Below, piece after piece: positions 23,708 to 34,392 of a stretch of 64,000 nucleotides of DNA. The translations under genes and the position numbers were made by a program. How positions within the stretch are numbered: position 1 is the stretch's first letter; each line of letters opens with the position of its first letter. The notes beneath the pieces were generated by a model, which worked only from the letters and a program-made list of their open reading frames with translations, ran no database searches and was not told the origin of the DNA. The stretch is taken from positions 124,001-188,000 of the forward strand of contig JAJUBI010000009.1 of assembly GCA_022419385.1 (NCBI GenBank). The letters run 5' to 3'. Origin of the DNA: Paraconiothyrium sp. Pb-2020 (Eukaryota > Ascomycota > Dothideomycetes > Pleosporales > Didymosphaeriaceae).

Positions 23708-24091
23708 GGGAACCGGCGATTCTCCGAGATCGTGCAGCAATATCCTCTCCGTAAGGAGCGATGCCTTTGGGGTGCGAGATGTGGGAAGAAACGATCAGCA
23801 TCCACAGGTTACGGAAGCGGCTGGGTATAGGTCGCACGTAACTGGCACGGCACCGGGTGTTGCTGGTAGTTTTCGCACACCGCGAACTTTTCGACCTAAT
23901 GAGCGACTCGCTAATAGTCGCCAATTTAAATGGTCCGATAAGCAGTAAAAATGGAACCACCTATGGTTATGGGCTATTTGTCGCCCATGGTTGCCAATTC
24001 GCGCGGTTAGGCCTGCCCTATCCACTAATCCAAAGAGCATCGCTGGGGACCCGACACATGCTCTTGCAACAACACAAGAAATATTGTGAAT
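23708..24091. other. Intergenic, POP5 3' flank and promoter of the next orphan
   Basis: About 380 bases without a gene. No repeat or known regulatory site was assigned. Confidence 0.4.
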
Positions 24092-25136
24092 ATGTTGGAT
24101 AACGGGGATTTTCCCGCGGATTTTCCCGCGGAAGTCTCCGATGGCAGTGCATATCGTTTGGCTGTTCTAAACAAAGAACAACCCCGCAGAACTTCACGAA
24201 CCATCTGAAGGTCCCAGATCCCGATACAGCGGTACCACAAAGCGATATCAACCGCAAACGTACACGACTCATCCAATTGAAACAGGTTTCCTCCTGCTGT
24301 TCCGCTTATTCGGCGTCAACATCAGCACTACCCCACGGACATTACGAATGGGTTCTGCTGTAGCGGTCTTTCACAGGGTCTCGTGTCCCGCAAACGTAAA
24401 GTGAAACACCGACGCTGGGCAACAGATCCCACTTCTGCCCACTCATCTACTTCCTCGATGAGCAACTGCAGGTATAACTGTGGGGCGTGCTGCTCAAGAT
24501 CGTCGCCAAACAGCTCAAAATTCTCAGATCGAGCAACAGCAATACCAGAAAGCATCCATTTCCCAAGGTCTCGTGCTCAGCTTCAAGACAGCAGAATCGG
24601 ACATGTGGGGAAGGACAAAAGAATCATCACCACAAAGTACAATGCCGATGCCCCGGTCGCCTGTCCCATCACGCCGATCGCGCAACGGCGAGGACGAGAG
24701 AACGATTGGAACGAGATGCCTTCGTGCCAACCCGCATAAGGATAACAGGTCCACGATATCACGGGATGAGCTTTCCCCTCTCAGCCCGACTTTCGGTCCA
24801 CGCAAAGGACTTGTCCCATCTGGCACCGTCGATCGCAGACGCAAACTCCCTCGATACCTACCCACACTGGATCGACGGCTGTCATCCAAGTCTGGTACCC
24901 GCGATATTGAGCCACATTCGGCCCCTGTCATCACTACAAAGCAACCTATTCCCAACGCGATTTCTATCCATGGTGATGAAGATCAGAAGATACTGTGGAA
25001 ACCTGGATGGTCGTATGTCGAATGCAATTCCGACCCCTGCGTGGAGAAGTTCGAAGAGGCTAGGTGCACCACGGTAATCAAAGAGGATAACTGGCTGGAA
25101 CTCGTTGCACTGCTCGGATTAGAAGAGGTCATGTAG
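24092..25136 (+). CDS. Hypothetical spliced protein, four exons
   Basis: Proposed exons 24092-24133, 24190-24314, 24402-24471 and 24528-25136 join without a phase conflict to 281 residues. Support is internal: intron 1 has a TTCTAAAC branch and CGCAG acceptor, and intron 3 has GTATAA..CTCAG. The joined text reads smoothly (PADFPAENFTNHLKVPDPDT; then FLDEQLQIEQQQYQKASISQ). The middle is basic, Ser/Pro-rich and probably disordered. The C-terminus (ILWKPGWSYVECNSDPC, then a short acidic helix) looks folded. No known family was recognised. Two other long frames overlap the last exon, so the true frame is not certain. Confidence 0.4.
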
Positions 25137-25328
25137 TATCGTTTAGATTCTGAATTGAAAGTTGTTTTTGTGTATGCTGGGTCAGCTTAACACTTGATTC
25201 ATCTCCACTCCACCTCCTGCCCCTTCCCATCCAACCTCACCGCTTGCTCATCCTACAATAGCTTAGCATGTTACTTCCGTATTTGAAGCCCAAATTACCT
25301 TCTACCCACGCCCCTTCGGTTTCCAATC

Positions 25329-25611
25329 TTATGCCTCATTCTCCTGCTTCTTCTTCAACTCCTTCAACTTCTTCTCTAGCTCCTCCAAACCTAATGATAC
25401 CGTTAGCCCATTTCCTTATCACTAATACTTTTTCTTGCTTCTCTGTCTCGACCCTTTTAGACTTACAAGGCCGACATGGATTGCCATCCTCGCGCCGGTC
25501 CACCTCGAAAAGGAAACACGGGTGGTTAGTCTGGACGGTGGTATGGTACTGAACGAGTCCGAACGTGCGCACATGCGCGCAAGAGTGGTGGTATTGGATC
25601 TGGGTGCACAT
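25329..25611 (-). CDS. Small Cys-rich protein with C-terminal coiled coil
   Basis: Exons 25611-25467 and 25390-25329 give 68 residues. The N-terminus MCTQIQYHHSCAH resembles a family of small fungal proteins opening MCxxxxxxxxCxH. Five or more Cys/His positions (C2, C11, H13, C32 region, C47, C50) suggest metal binding. After the splice the protein becomes a highly charged helix (LEELEKKLKELKKKQENEA). Reading through the intron instead gives a longer 91-residue frame, but the intron has a good GTAAGT donor, a GGCTAAC branch and a TTAG acceptor, and the spliced helix is more protein-like. Function unknown. Compare the similar small protein at 39757-40011. Confidence 0.6.
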
Positions 25612-26028
25612 TTTGTTAGAGATTTAGTCTGTCCTTGTGTTCGCGTGGATGGAGAGATATGTGTGGGAAGGGGAAACAGCAAGGCGAAGTTGTTTATATT
25701 TATATACAGGTTTGTAGTCGTGGTGAAGCTGAATCGACTGTGTATAATGATTCTATTGTGAGGCTGGATCTGCCCAGCGTATTTATCTCAGGTGAAGAAT
25801 AAATAGTAAGTCGTATTCTTGGTCATGATGAGTATTGTTTAGGCAGGTGTGGATGATATGTATCCTAATATGTTTGTTGAACGACAAGCTATATTACACT
25901 ATTTTGCTGATGGGCCCATCGTGAAGATAGCATAATAGTGCATAGTATATATAGATGCTGTAGGATAGGCAACCGTATCGAGCCTCTATTCGATCATTGT
26001 TGACATAGCCAAGTCAGTCCCCACTACT
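25612..26028. other. Intergenic, AT-rich
   Basis: Contains the promoter of the small Cys-rich gene and the 3' flank of the hydrolase gene. The stretch 25790-25990 is AT-rich with TATATAT runs. No gene was recognised. Confidence 0.5.
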
Positions 26029-26997
26029 TTATCCTACAGGCACATGTTCCGATAGCCAATGATCTACTACCCCTGTTGCAGGATATCCTTTTTCGCCTAG
26101 TCGCAAGAGCATGGCGATATGTCCTTCAAAAGACTCCCCCTCAAAAATCCTCAATTCAACCTTTGTTCCCGCCGCTAACAACGCAGCTTCCAACTCCACC
26201 GCCTGGCGAATATCTCCCTGTCGATGGACTTGGAGTAGAAGAAAGGCTCTTGCATTAGGCGCTCTAGCTTGGTAGGTAGGACTCATGTCTCGCAGATGGA
26301 CTGGATCTGAGCCTAGTCCGACGAGCATGTTATCCGCTACAGGTCCAGGGGAGTCTAGCAACTCGGCTGCGCAGTTGAAGTTCGAACCATCCAGTGTTAT
26401 CACGCCCTTGATTCTATCTATGGCGACGCCTGCTTTGGCTAGGTAGCGGGTATCGGTGCCTAGCAGAGCGGCGACATGGGCTCCGGAACTATGGCCCATG
26501 AGTACGATTCGGTCGGCGTCGAAGCCCAGTCCTTCTGCATGCTGAGAAAGGCAGTATACAGCATTCGCGACCTCTTGGACCTGCTCTTCCACGCTCACGT
26601 TCGGAACTAGGGTGTAATTTACGCTCGCGAAGGCGTAGCCTGCTCCCACGAGATACTCGACTTTCTTTGAGCCGATGGAATCAAGGTAGGTCCCTACGCG
26701 CCAGCTGCCGCCATGAATGAAGACAATGATCGGAGGTCTGCCCTTTTCTGCTTCGGGGAGATTGGGTTTCCAGTAGCGCAGGACGTGAATATGTGATGGA
26801 CCATAGGAGACATCCTCGCTGCCTGAGGGAACGTCGGCGTGCATCTGGGCCATGAGCTCTGTCACCCTTTCTGGGGTGATGCAGTCGGTGGTGGGGCGGA
26901 AGATGTCGAGACCGGTGATTTCGTTGCCTCTGGCCGCGATTGAAGCCGGGGTGTCAAGGTCAGCAGCAGTGGACGTTGCCTCAGTGTTGGTTTCCAT
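26029..26997 (-). CDS. Alpha/beta hydrolase, arylformamidase (kynurenine formamidase)-like
   Basis: Single exon of 322 residues from ATG at 26997. The oxyanion-hole motif HGGSW and the nucleophile elbow GHSSGAH are those of the kynurenine-formamidase/esterase-lipase group. A plausible acid (QGDIRQ) and a C-terminal His (GHIAM) complete the triad in order. A kynurenine formamidase would convert N-formyl-kynurenine to kynurenine in tryptophan breakdown, but short-chain esterases of the same fold cannot be excluded. No signal peptide is evident, so it is probably cytosolic. No neighbour belongs to tryptophan metabolism, so context does not help. Confidence 0.7.
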   Translation of the reverse strand: METNTEATSTAADLDTPASIAARGNEITGLDIFRPTTDCITPERVTELMAQMHADVPSGSEDVSYGPSHIHVLRYWKPNLPEAEKGRPPIIVFIHGGSWRVGTYLDSIGSKKVEYLVGAGYAFASVNYTLVPNVSVEEQVQEVANAVYCLSQHAEGLGFDADRIVLMGHSSGAHVAALLGTDTRYLAKAGVAIDRIKGVITLDGSNFNCAAELLDSPGPVADNMLVGLGSDPVHLRDMSPTYQARAPNARAFLLLQVHRQGDIRQAVELEAALLAAGTKVELRIFEGESFEGHIAMLLRLGEKGYPATGVVDHWLSEHVPVG

Positions 26998-27867
26998 GAT
27001 CAAGTTCTCGTGGTAGAGATCTTAGAGTGCTACTGGGTTAAGGGAATGCTGATGTTGAGGATGTGTGGAGTGGGATGAATTTCGAAAGCTTGTGGAAAAG
27101 CATATACCTTGAAACTACTGAACTGGGAAGAACTTGGTTCCTTGAAGATGCTGTATATCGGAAAGACCGAATACCTTTCTTGTTGCCTAAGCCGCGCGGC
27201 GGTAGTTGCCTGAAGTCTCGCGAAGTAGAATCACGCGATGGTGTGCTCCGATCCATGTGGAGGCAAGATACTTAGTCGTCATCTAGGTATAAATTATTTC
27301 ATTCCTGAATTACGAGTTACGAATTACGAAAGAATGGGTTCTGGTTCTGATACACTGGCATTAGAACGTAGGAAAGCAAGGGTAGTACTCCATTCGCGAG
27401 CTCATCTACCGAGGCGCAGCCCGCGGACTCGGACTCTTCATCGAATATCAATAATACTACCTTCTGGAAGTGCGCATTAGTTGTCGTGTGCATTGAGTTG
27501 GTGAATCGCGCTTTGAAACACTGAACGTTCGCTTAGTGGCGTGCTCTCCATGTGGCGGAACCGCAAAAGCTTCTCAAGCTCAGTACATAGAAGCTTCCAG
27601 GCGACAATTCATCTGATCAGGACAGGTATGTCGGCACTTCAAGAGTGTCCACATCTGACGATTTATTGGATAAGATCAATGCCGCAGATATGTCATGTCA
27701 AGCTCACCGGAAGAGAACGCCGGTCAAGGATCTCACCGGAAAGCGAGGATCGACGTATCTGCATCATCTACATCCAGGCAGCAAAACCTTTATAGCTAGA
27801 CCGGAAAAGTCAGAGAGTTTGCATTCTCTTTTTTTATTTTCGCAACGAGATAAACCATAATAGTAGG
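26998..27867. other. Divergent intergenic region, hydrolase / HET gene
   Basis: 870 bases between divergent genes. It includes a short direct repeat GAATTACGAGTTACGAATTA at about 27306-27326. No coding frame with support was found. Confidence 0.5.
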
Positions 27868-29889
27868 ATGGGTGCGTTTGCCTATCATCGAACGCTGCAG
27901 GGAAAGAGAATTCGGCTCATAAAGATCTCCCCGGACGCTAGACAGAGCATTCTGTCAATTAAGCTGTTGGAATGCAACTTAGACGGATCGGCGTTCGAAG
28001 CACTTTCATATGTATGGGGAGACCAAACCGACAAAGTTCAAATCAGATGTGATGGCAAATCAATGGAAATTGGAGCTAATCTCTATGCTGCTCTACATGA
28101 GAGGCGTCATCGCAGGTCCACAATCTTGCTTTGGGCGGACCAGATCTGCATCAATCAGGATGACACTGAGGAGAAGACATGCCAAGTTCGGTTGATGTCG
28201 GAAATATACGCCCAAGCCAGCCGCGTCATCATCTGGTTAGGGAAACAACAACCGGATGACCTGAAGGGATTGAATCTCGCCAATACTTTGTACCAAAAGT
28301 GCGATGGATCTCAATATGATGCAGATGTCGGTCGTTATGATTTTCACGACTTTGATTGTCGATCCAGGGGAGTCCCAGATCCTCTATTCAATTCTGAATG
28401 GAACGCGCTTTTCGGTATCATCAGTAACTCTTGGTTCAGTCGAGTTTGGGTTGTTCAAGAACTTCTAATGGCACAAGAATCTATCATGTGGAAGGGATCT
28501 TTGAACTTGAATACGGATGTGGTGCTTTGGGTAGCCATACAGATTGCACGACATCGAAACCTTTACGAAGGTTACGATATTTTCATGGGCAGCCCAAAAG
28601 CTTCCGCTCTCAAGGCGCGAAACATTGCAGAGGGTTACTATGATTTCAAAAAGAAAAAATCACTTCCGATTTACGACACGTTGTCGAGGTATTCGGGAAT
28701 GGGAGCTACAGACCGCCGGGATAGGTTCTTTGCACTTACTGGTGTTTCTTCTGGGATCTCGGAAGCGTTCATTTCCTACAAGAAAACATTCACAGAACTT
28801 GCTTGTATTGTTGGAAAGATGACTCTACTGGGTATACCCAACTATCAAGTTGCAGAACGTGGTACTGAAGTGTTGGTGCTAGAGGAAGACCCTAGGGAGC
28901 ATAGATTCCTTATTGAATGGTTGGCATTTCACGCAAACCCCCAGAACCACAAATTGGGTATCCCCTCCTGGATCCCCGATTTAGTCTCGCCGCATAGCCC
29001 TGGTTTACCAATGACGGGATTTTACAACAGTCTATATCTGCAACAGAAAAGAACCATACCAGCTCCGGAGGTTCGCATGAAAGAAGAGTTTTCGGAAAAA
29101 TCGATCTTGTCTACGAGTCACTGGGAAATTTCTGTTCCGAATGTGAGTCTGTTCTATGTGGTATGGAAACCATGTATACGGTAGACTCACTAGTAAATCC
29201 AGGAGATAGAAATCAAAGGAGCTATCTTTGATCAAGTGCGTGTTATCGCTAGGGGACGGCCAAAGTTCCCCTCGTCAGGTCAGTCCTCAAGAGTGGGATG
29301 CATTGACACTTACACTGCGTTCGCAGCGGTTTCTAAGTATGAAACCAAAATGGTCCACTGGCTGTCAGAGATTAGGCTCCTGGCGGATCCTTCATTGGAC
29401 CCTCGAGGAAGTATTATGGATGGACAATCCTTCGATGCATTTTGGCGTACACTCCTTTATAATCGCGGGCCACGCTTTAATTACAAATCTCCAAACCAAC
29501 CGGCTGAGAACGAGTTAGGGGTCGCGTTCGGATATTGGTATCTCTGGAAAAAGCTACAGATGGCAAAACGCTGGCAGTATGACCTTGTGGGCTGGGCATT
29601 TCACGACAAAATACTGAGTGGGCTGGCTGCACCTTTTGAACAAGCTGAAGGCAGAGTCCGAGAGGCAAGACATTTTTTTGTGTCCCAACACGGCAGGATT
29701 GGCTGGGTACCTTTCCGTACGCGGATTGGAGACCAGGTTTGCGTTTTCAAAGGGATGAGAATGCCGCTCGTTGTAAGGCCCCAACGTGATAAATCGGAAA
29801 TCATTGGAGCCTGTTATCTTCACGGACTGATGGATGGAGAATTATGGGATTTGGAAGGGCTTCTGTGGAAGTTCATGCGTTTTGTATGA
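27868..29889 (+). CDS. HET-domain protein (heterokaryon incompatibility type) 1
   Basis: Exons 27868-29142 and 29203-29889 give 653 residues. The three HET-domain blocks are in order: FEALSYVWGDQ near residue 50, LLWADQICINQDD near residue 90, and SRVWVVQELLMA near residue 190. The HET domain triggers cell death in incompatible fungal fusions and may act more widely in non-self recognition; it is related to TIR domains. The C-terminal 400 residues (DTLSRYSGMGATDRRDRFFAL, then GSLNLNTD-like blocks) are typical of the stand-alone HET family. No NACHT, WD or ankyrin part is present. The intron has donor GTGAGT, and the join PNEIEIKGAIFDQV is smooth. Confidence 0.9.
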
Positions 29890-30408
29890 GTTTTCGAGAG
29901 GGGTTTCCAAATTGATCATCTATGAACGTTGCCCTTGATTGATCCATAATACAGCAGCGGACACAAAGAAACCAAAGAGTGAGGTTGTTTTATGGAATGT
30001 ATCTGTAGTAATACCCTCAGATTTATATAAAAGTAGAGCTCACTCTCTTCTACATGGTATAATAGGTCGGGTAGTTAAACGCCTTATCCATCTAGGTGGT
30101 AGTGGCTGGTACCTATGGCCGTGCTTATACGGACATACTGACAGATATGCTCCGCACAGGGTGGGTCTTCACCGTAGTTTTCGGCTCCCATGTTAGTGTA
30201 GGACCCTCACTAAGAGCCCTGATGAGATTCACAATCGCACGAGCAAGGTTAATAGGGATAGATTGGGCTCCAAGAGACATATGGGAGAGAATATGCTTTC
30301 GGCCATACTGTCCTTCCACAATACAGCGCCATACGAATGTAATAAGTACAACAAGTAAAGTACAGAGGTGGGATATACCCTGGATTTACCGCAACTAAAT
30401 AATTCCCA
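29890..30408. other. Intergenic between convergent genes
   Basis: About 520 bases, AT-rich at 30000-30060. A 100-codon frame at 30096-30398 has no recognised family and no splice context, so I do not call it a gene. Confidence 0.4.
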
Positions 30409-32985
30409 TTACTCCTCTTCGAGGGATTCTACAGTGCTCGAACGCATCACCCACGGATTCAACGGCTTCGTGGCAGCCTTGGGAGACCTTGGGGGTGTTA
30501 ATGACGAGTTTCCATGATGCGTTGAAAGCGGAGCTTTAGTGGGAGGTGTGACGTTTATGTTATTGAAGCTCGATGCGAGATCGTCGACTGGGTTCAGTTA
30601 AATTAGTACATGATTTTCTCTGAGGTATTTGGCTGTGCATCGGAACCTTACCTGAAGTAGTAGCATCAGTTGAAGATGTTTGGTTCGTCGGAGTCTTTGG
30701 CCTATAGTTGTTGGATTGGAATGCTGGTGTTAGAGCTGCAGCTTTTTGCGACCTGGTAGCGTTGCGCGGGACTGTTCTGTCGTCAGCGAGCCTGAAATGT
30801 GTGATAATTTGTTATCCGGACAAACATACTTCCTGATTTGCGTGCTTGAACATCTAGGATCTGCTTTCCAGCTCGGAGATCAGCCAATTTTTGGCTCAGA
30901 GCAATGCGCTCGGTGCGTATCTCATCAGACTCCGCTGCGATCAAATGTAGCTTTTCTTCGTCCATGTTCAGCACAAGCTCTGGATCCAAAAGCGACGGAA
31001 GATCTGTGATAAGGCAGTTCTCGATCGCAAGGACTGTAACATTGCTGATGAACACCGAAATCGCTTTCTACATAGCAAGTCAGTCTTCAATTCATCGTAA
31101 TGACCCGTACTGCACTAACCTTGTAATAGATCTGCATGAGATTCAGGATGTCTACGTTGGTGAAGTCGTCCAAGTACTCCGTCAGGAGCTGGGTTTCAGG
31201 TGTAGAGCCTTTTGGTTGTGCGCCGAAAGTGAATTGCTTGTTTGATCCGAAATATCGTTTAGACCTGACCTGCTTCAAGTCATTGATGAAGCTTGGATCG
31301 TATGTGATAGGCTCTTGTTTCTGATAAGGAGTGAGCAGCTCAGTCAATTTTCTGTCCAGCTGCGTACGCCTTCTTTCAAGCTCAGGTCGTACATGCTCAT
31401 GCATCAGCGCATAGAACGTTTCACTGTCCATCATGCTTATCAAGCTCTCCTCTAGATATGCTTGCACTGCCTCATAGACGTCGCTTACATGCTGTCGAGC
31501 AATGGCTTCCCAGGGCTTCGCTTGCTGACGAAAGACGGCACCAATGACCCAAGGATTGACCAGAGTAGGTAAGCCTGATGGTCGGCTGAGCCGTACTTGA
31601 GTTCCAATACGCTCATCAAGAAACTTGGCCAGACCTATCGAGATTGGGTCCGGGAGACAGTTGTAGTTGAAAGTCGCATTGGAAGCTAGAAAACTTGCTC
31701 CTAGGTCCGGAGAACCTTGGCCATCGACGATATGATACTGATGTCCTTTACTGTACATTGCGCATGCGAATGCTAAGTTGAGGTCTTGGATTTGAGTGCG
31801 TAGACGGGTAGGCGGAATGTCATCGAATGAGGTGACTTCAAAAAATTCTTCGTTATATAATCCTCTCAGCGCATCAAGCGTTAAGGATTGGTATTTCTGT
31901 GCTTTCCCCATAAGAAAATTTCGTTGTTGCTGCGGATCATGTCGCGGGCTCCCCAATGCTTTGAGGTCGGTTTCCGCGGAGGAAATTGCACTGTGGATAG
32001 CGGTGCTGAGAGATGGAAGCTCTTTCCGAATATGTTGGAGCAGAACCCGAGATAACTTGATCCGCAGTGCATCAATAGCAACGTTTGTGTGAGGGAGCGA
32101 GGTCCAGACTCCGGTCGCAAAGAACTGTCTCTCGGATTCGTCACGCTCTGTGTCCGACTGCGCACTTAGGCCGAAACTCCGGTTCTTCACAACATGCCAC
32201 CCCAACTTGAACGGAATGACCTCATTCTTTGCCAGCCTCGAGAATAATGTTTCACTCTCGGACCCTAAGTCGAGAGTATCAGGTTTCGTGATAATACCCA
32301 ATGTGCGAGCGGCATTTGGGTCGTGTTTTTTGACAAGCTCGAGCACGCCTTGGAGTTGAAGGTCATTGCGAGCAGACACAACAGCAAGTATGATCGACTT
32401 CTCTTCTTTCATATAACGCTCCACAAGATTACGGACCAGCATGACGCCTTGTCCCGTCTCAATGTCAGACTGTATGATTCCGGGCAAGTCAACGATGGTC
32501 AGCGAAGGAAGATTGGGTCCGGAATATCTGATCTGCATGACATCTTCGAAGAAATGGCTTCGCTCCGAGGAAGTGCCAAATGCCATCTGTTCGCGAGCTT
32601 GTTTGAAGAGCGAAGGAAACGCGATTTCTTCGCGGGAGGCAAAAGATCGCTTGAACTTGGCGAGTTCATCTCTTTCGGCATTGGATCGGGCCGCTGCAGG
32701 GATGATAGTGCAATGAATCTCCGTGACTGCTTGCTTCCTCAGGATAAGCTCTGTTGCAAAGGTCGTACACACGCCGTCTTTGGTCGGGAAACGGAGCCTA
32801 GTAAGACCCTCTAGCACGGAGCTTTTTCCAGAAGATTGGTCTCCGCAAACGATAAGTTGTGGGAGGCTTATGTTGTGGTTGCCCAATCCTTGGTTTCGAA
32901 GTGAGTCGATAGCGTCCAAGAGTTCCACCTGTTCTGGAGATTGAAGTTGATCCAAAGACCCAAACTCATTGGTTGTAGAAGTCAT
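30409..32985 (-). CDS. Dynamin-family GTPase (Mx/Vps1-like, fungal accessory type)
   Basis: Exons 32985-31120, 31067-30830, 30771-30652 and 30587-30409 give 800 residues. The GTPase domain shows G1 GDQSSGKSS at 48-56, the DLPG switch and TKPD. The stalk follows, then a GED-type helical region (AISVFISNVTVLAIENCL through ERIALSQKLADLRAGKQIL) encoded mainly by exon 2. The tail is Ser/Thr/Pro-rich and ends VESLEEE. There is no pleckstrin-homology domain and no transmembrane segment, so it is Mx/Vps1-like and not a classical dynamin or mitofusin. Such extra dynamins are common in filamentous fungi; roles are mostly unstudied. Exon 3 uses the acceptor GAACAG (58-nt intron); nearer AG sites break the frame or make the intron too short. 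Confidence 0.85.
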
Positions 32986-33102
32986 GGCGTTTTTTCACGA
33001 TCGTGAGACCAAACTCTCGCGGAACACTTGAACTATGAGAGAGAAGCTCTTAGTTGTAAAATGAATACTGAAGGACTGAACGATGAATATACTAGCTATC
33101 CC

Positions 33103-33111
33103 CTTTATATA
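33103..33111 (-). promoter_or_regulatory. TATA box of the dynamin-like gene
   Basis: On the minus strand the sequence reads TATATAAAG, about 120 bases upstream of the ATG at 32985. Strong TATA boxes are typical of inducible and not of constitutive fungal genes. Confidence 0.6.
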
Positions 33112-34383
33112 CTAACATGGTCACTTATAAGGCGCAACACTGCGAAGATTGTAACATTCAGCCCCTTTTGACAAGCAAAATGTGCCTTGCAGCACAAGTG
33201 CTGCGGATCCTGTATCAGATTCCAGCTATACGTGTGTGCGAAACACAAAACATACACCCCCAAGTTCAGACTCTCGATGGAGCCAATGGAGATAGATTCT
33301 ATAAGTGGGAGAGGGCCGACTGGTATCCAAGCTCCCTAATCTGCAACACGAACCCCAGAGGCACAATACTAGTTCAAACATGATTGCAGGATACCTTCCA
33401 ATTGCAGTTTGTATCAGCAAATGCTAAGCGTTGAGCACGAGCGTCGCGCTCCGATAGTGGCGCACGTAGAAACCTGGCGCTTTCTGAAACACAATACCAC
33501 CGAAATCTTTATGTAAAGTTGCAGCGCTTGCTGACGATGAGAAATTGGATCAAGACGGCCTGACAGAGGTCGTCATATAGCTGAAGATCATGTTCCTATT
33601 GACAGCTAGGTAAGAGAGTATGGCCGTACGTTCGCGTTAATATGTGTTTTGTCTTGCTTGGGTGCCACGGGTGCGTCCTGCATCCCGAGTCGCGGTTGGG
33701 GGCGGATCGCCATGCAAAGCGCATCGTTAAGGGTGCTGAGCTTGAGACAAGGGTTTGTGCGGCACAGTCTTTCACGCTGCATAAGCGCTATTGATAAAGC
33801 TTGAGCCACATTAAACGTGATATCACGGGCAGGACAAGAATAGCAGAAGATTAACGGTCAGGATTACAAGGTCACCGATATTATACAAGAGTATATCGAA
33901 GGAGAAGATACTAGCAATGTTCCGAGCCGTCACACGGGTTAGGTGTAGTAGGTAAGAAAGGCCTATCACAGCTGTGTCAAAGATTGCCGCTCTATAGATG
34001 GCCAAGCAGTGATTTCGATTAGAGCGACGAAGGCGAGAACAACATTACGATAAGGGAAGTTAAGGCGAGGCTGGAAACCATAACCTAAGCACGTGAGAAG
34101 GATCACGTGTAAGCCTCGTGACCTCGGGAATCGTGAAGATATAGTACTTCCAAACCCACGCGGTCGCGATTCCACCAAGAACACCAAGTTATACAATCCA
34201 GTCAAATGCTGTAAGTTTGGCGATCAATGCTTTGGCGGTGGCGGTGAATGAGAGTTCACACTCACCAAGTCTATCACAGCCCGAAAAGCCCTTATTTCTT
34301 ATCATGCCCTTCCGAAGTCTGCTGATCGCACGTTGAGCAAGTCGTGTTATAGGTTCCTACTGATCTTCAGTCTCTACCATAGG

Positions 34384-34392
34384 GTATAAAAG
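34384..34392 (+). promoter_or_regulatory. Orphan TATA-box-like element
   Basis: GTATAAAAG lies 40 bases before an ATG at 34424 that opens a 42-codon frame. No convincing gene follows, so this may be chance or mark a short spliced transcript that I cannot reconstruct. Confidence 0.25.

Noticed and set aside
24524..24955. Minus-strand frame of 143 codons
   Set aside because: It overlaps the proposed four-exon plus-strand gene. It has no family and a Ser/Arg-rich composition typical of a shadow frame.
30096..30398. 100-codon plus-strand frame between the HET gene and the dynamin gene
   Set aside because: No start context, no splice sites and no resemblance to known families; it lies in the shared 3' flank.
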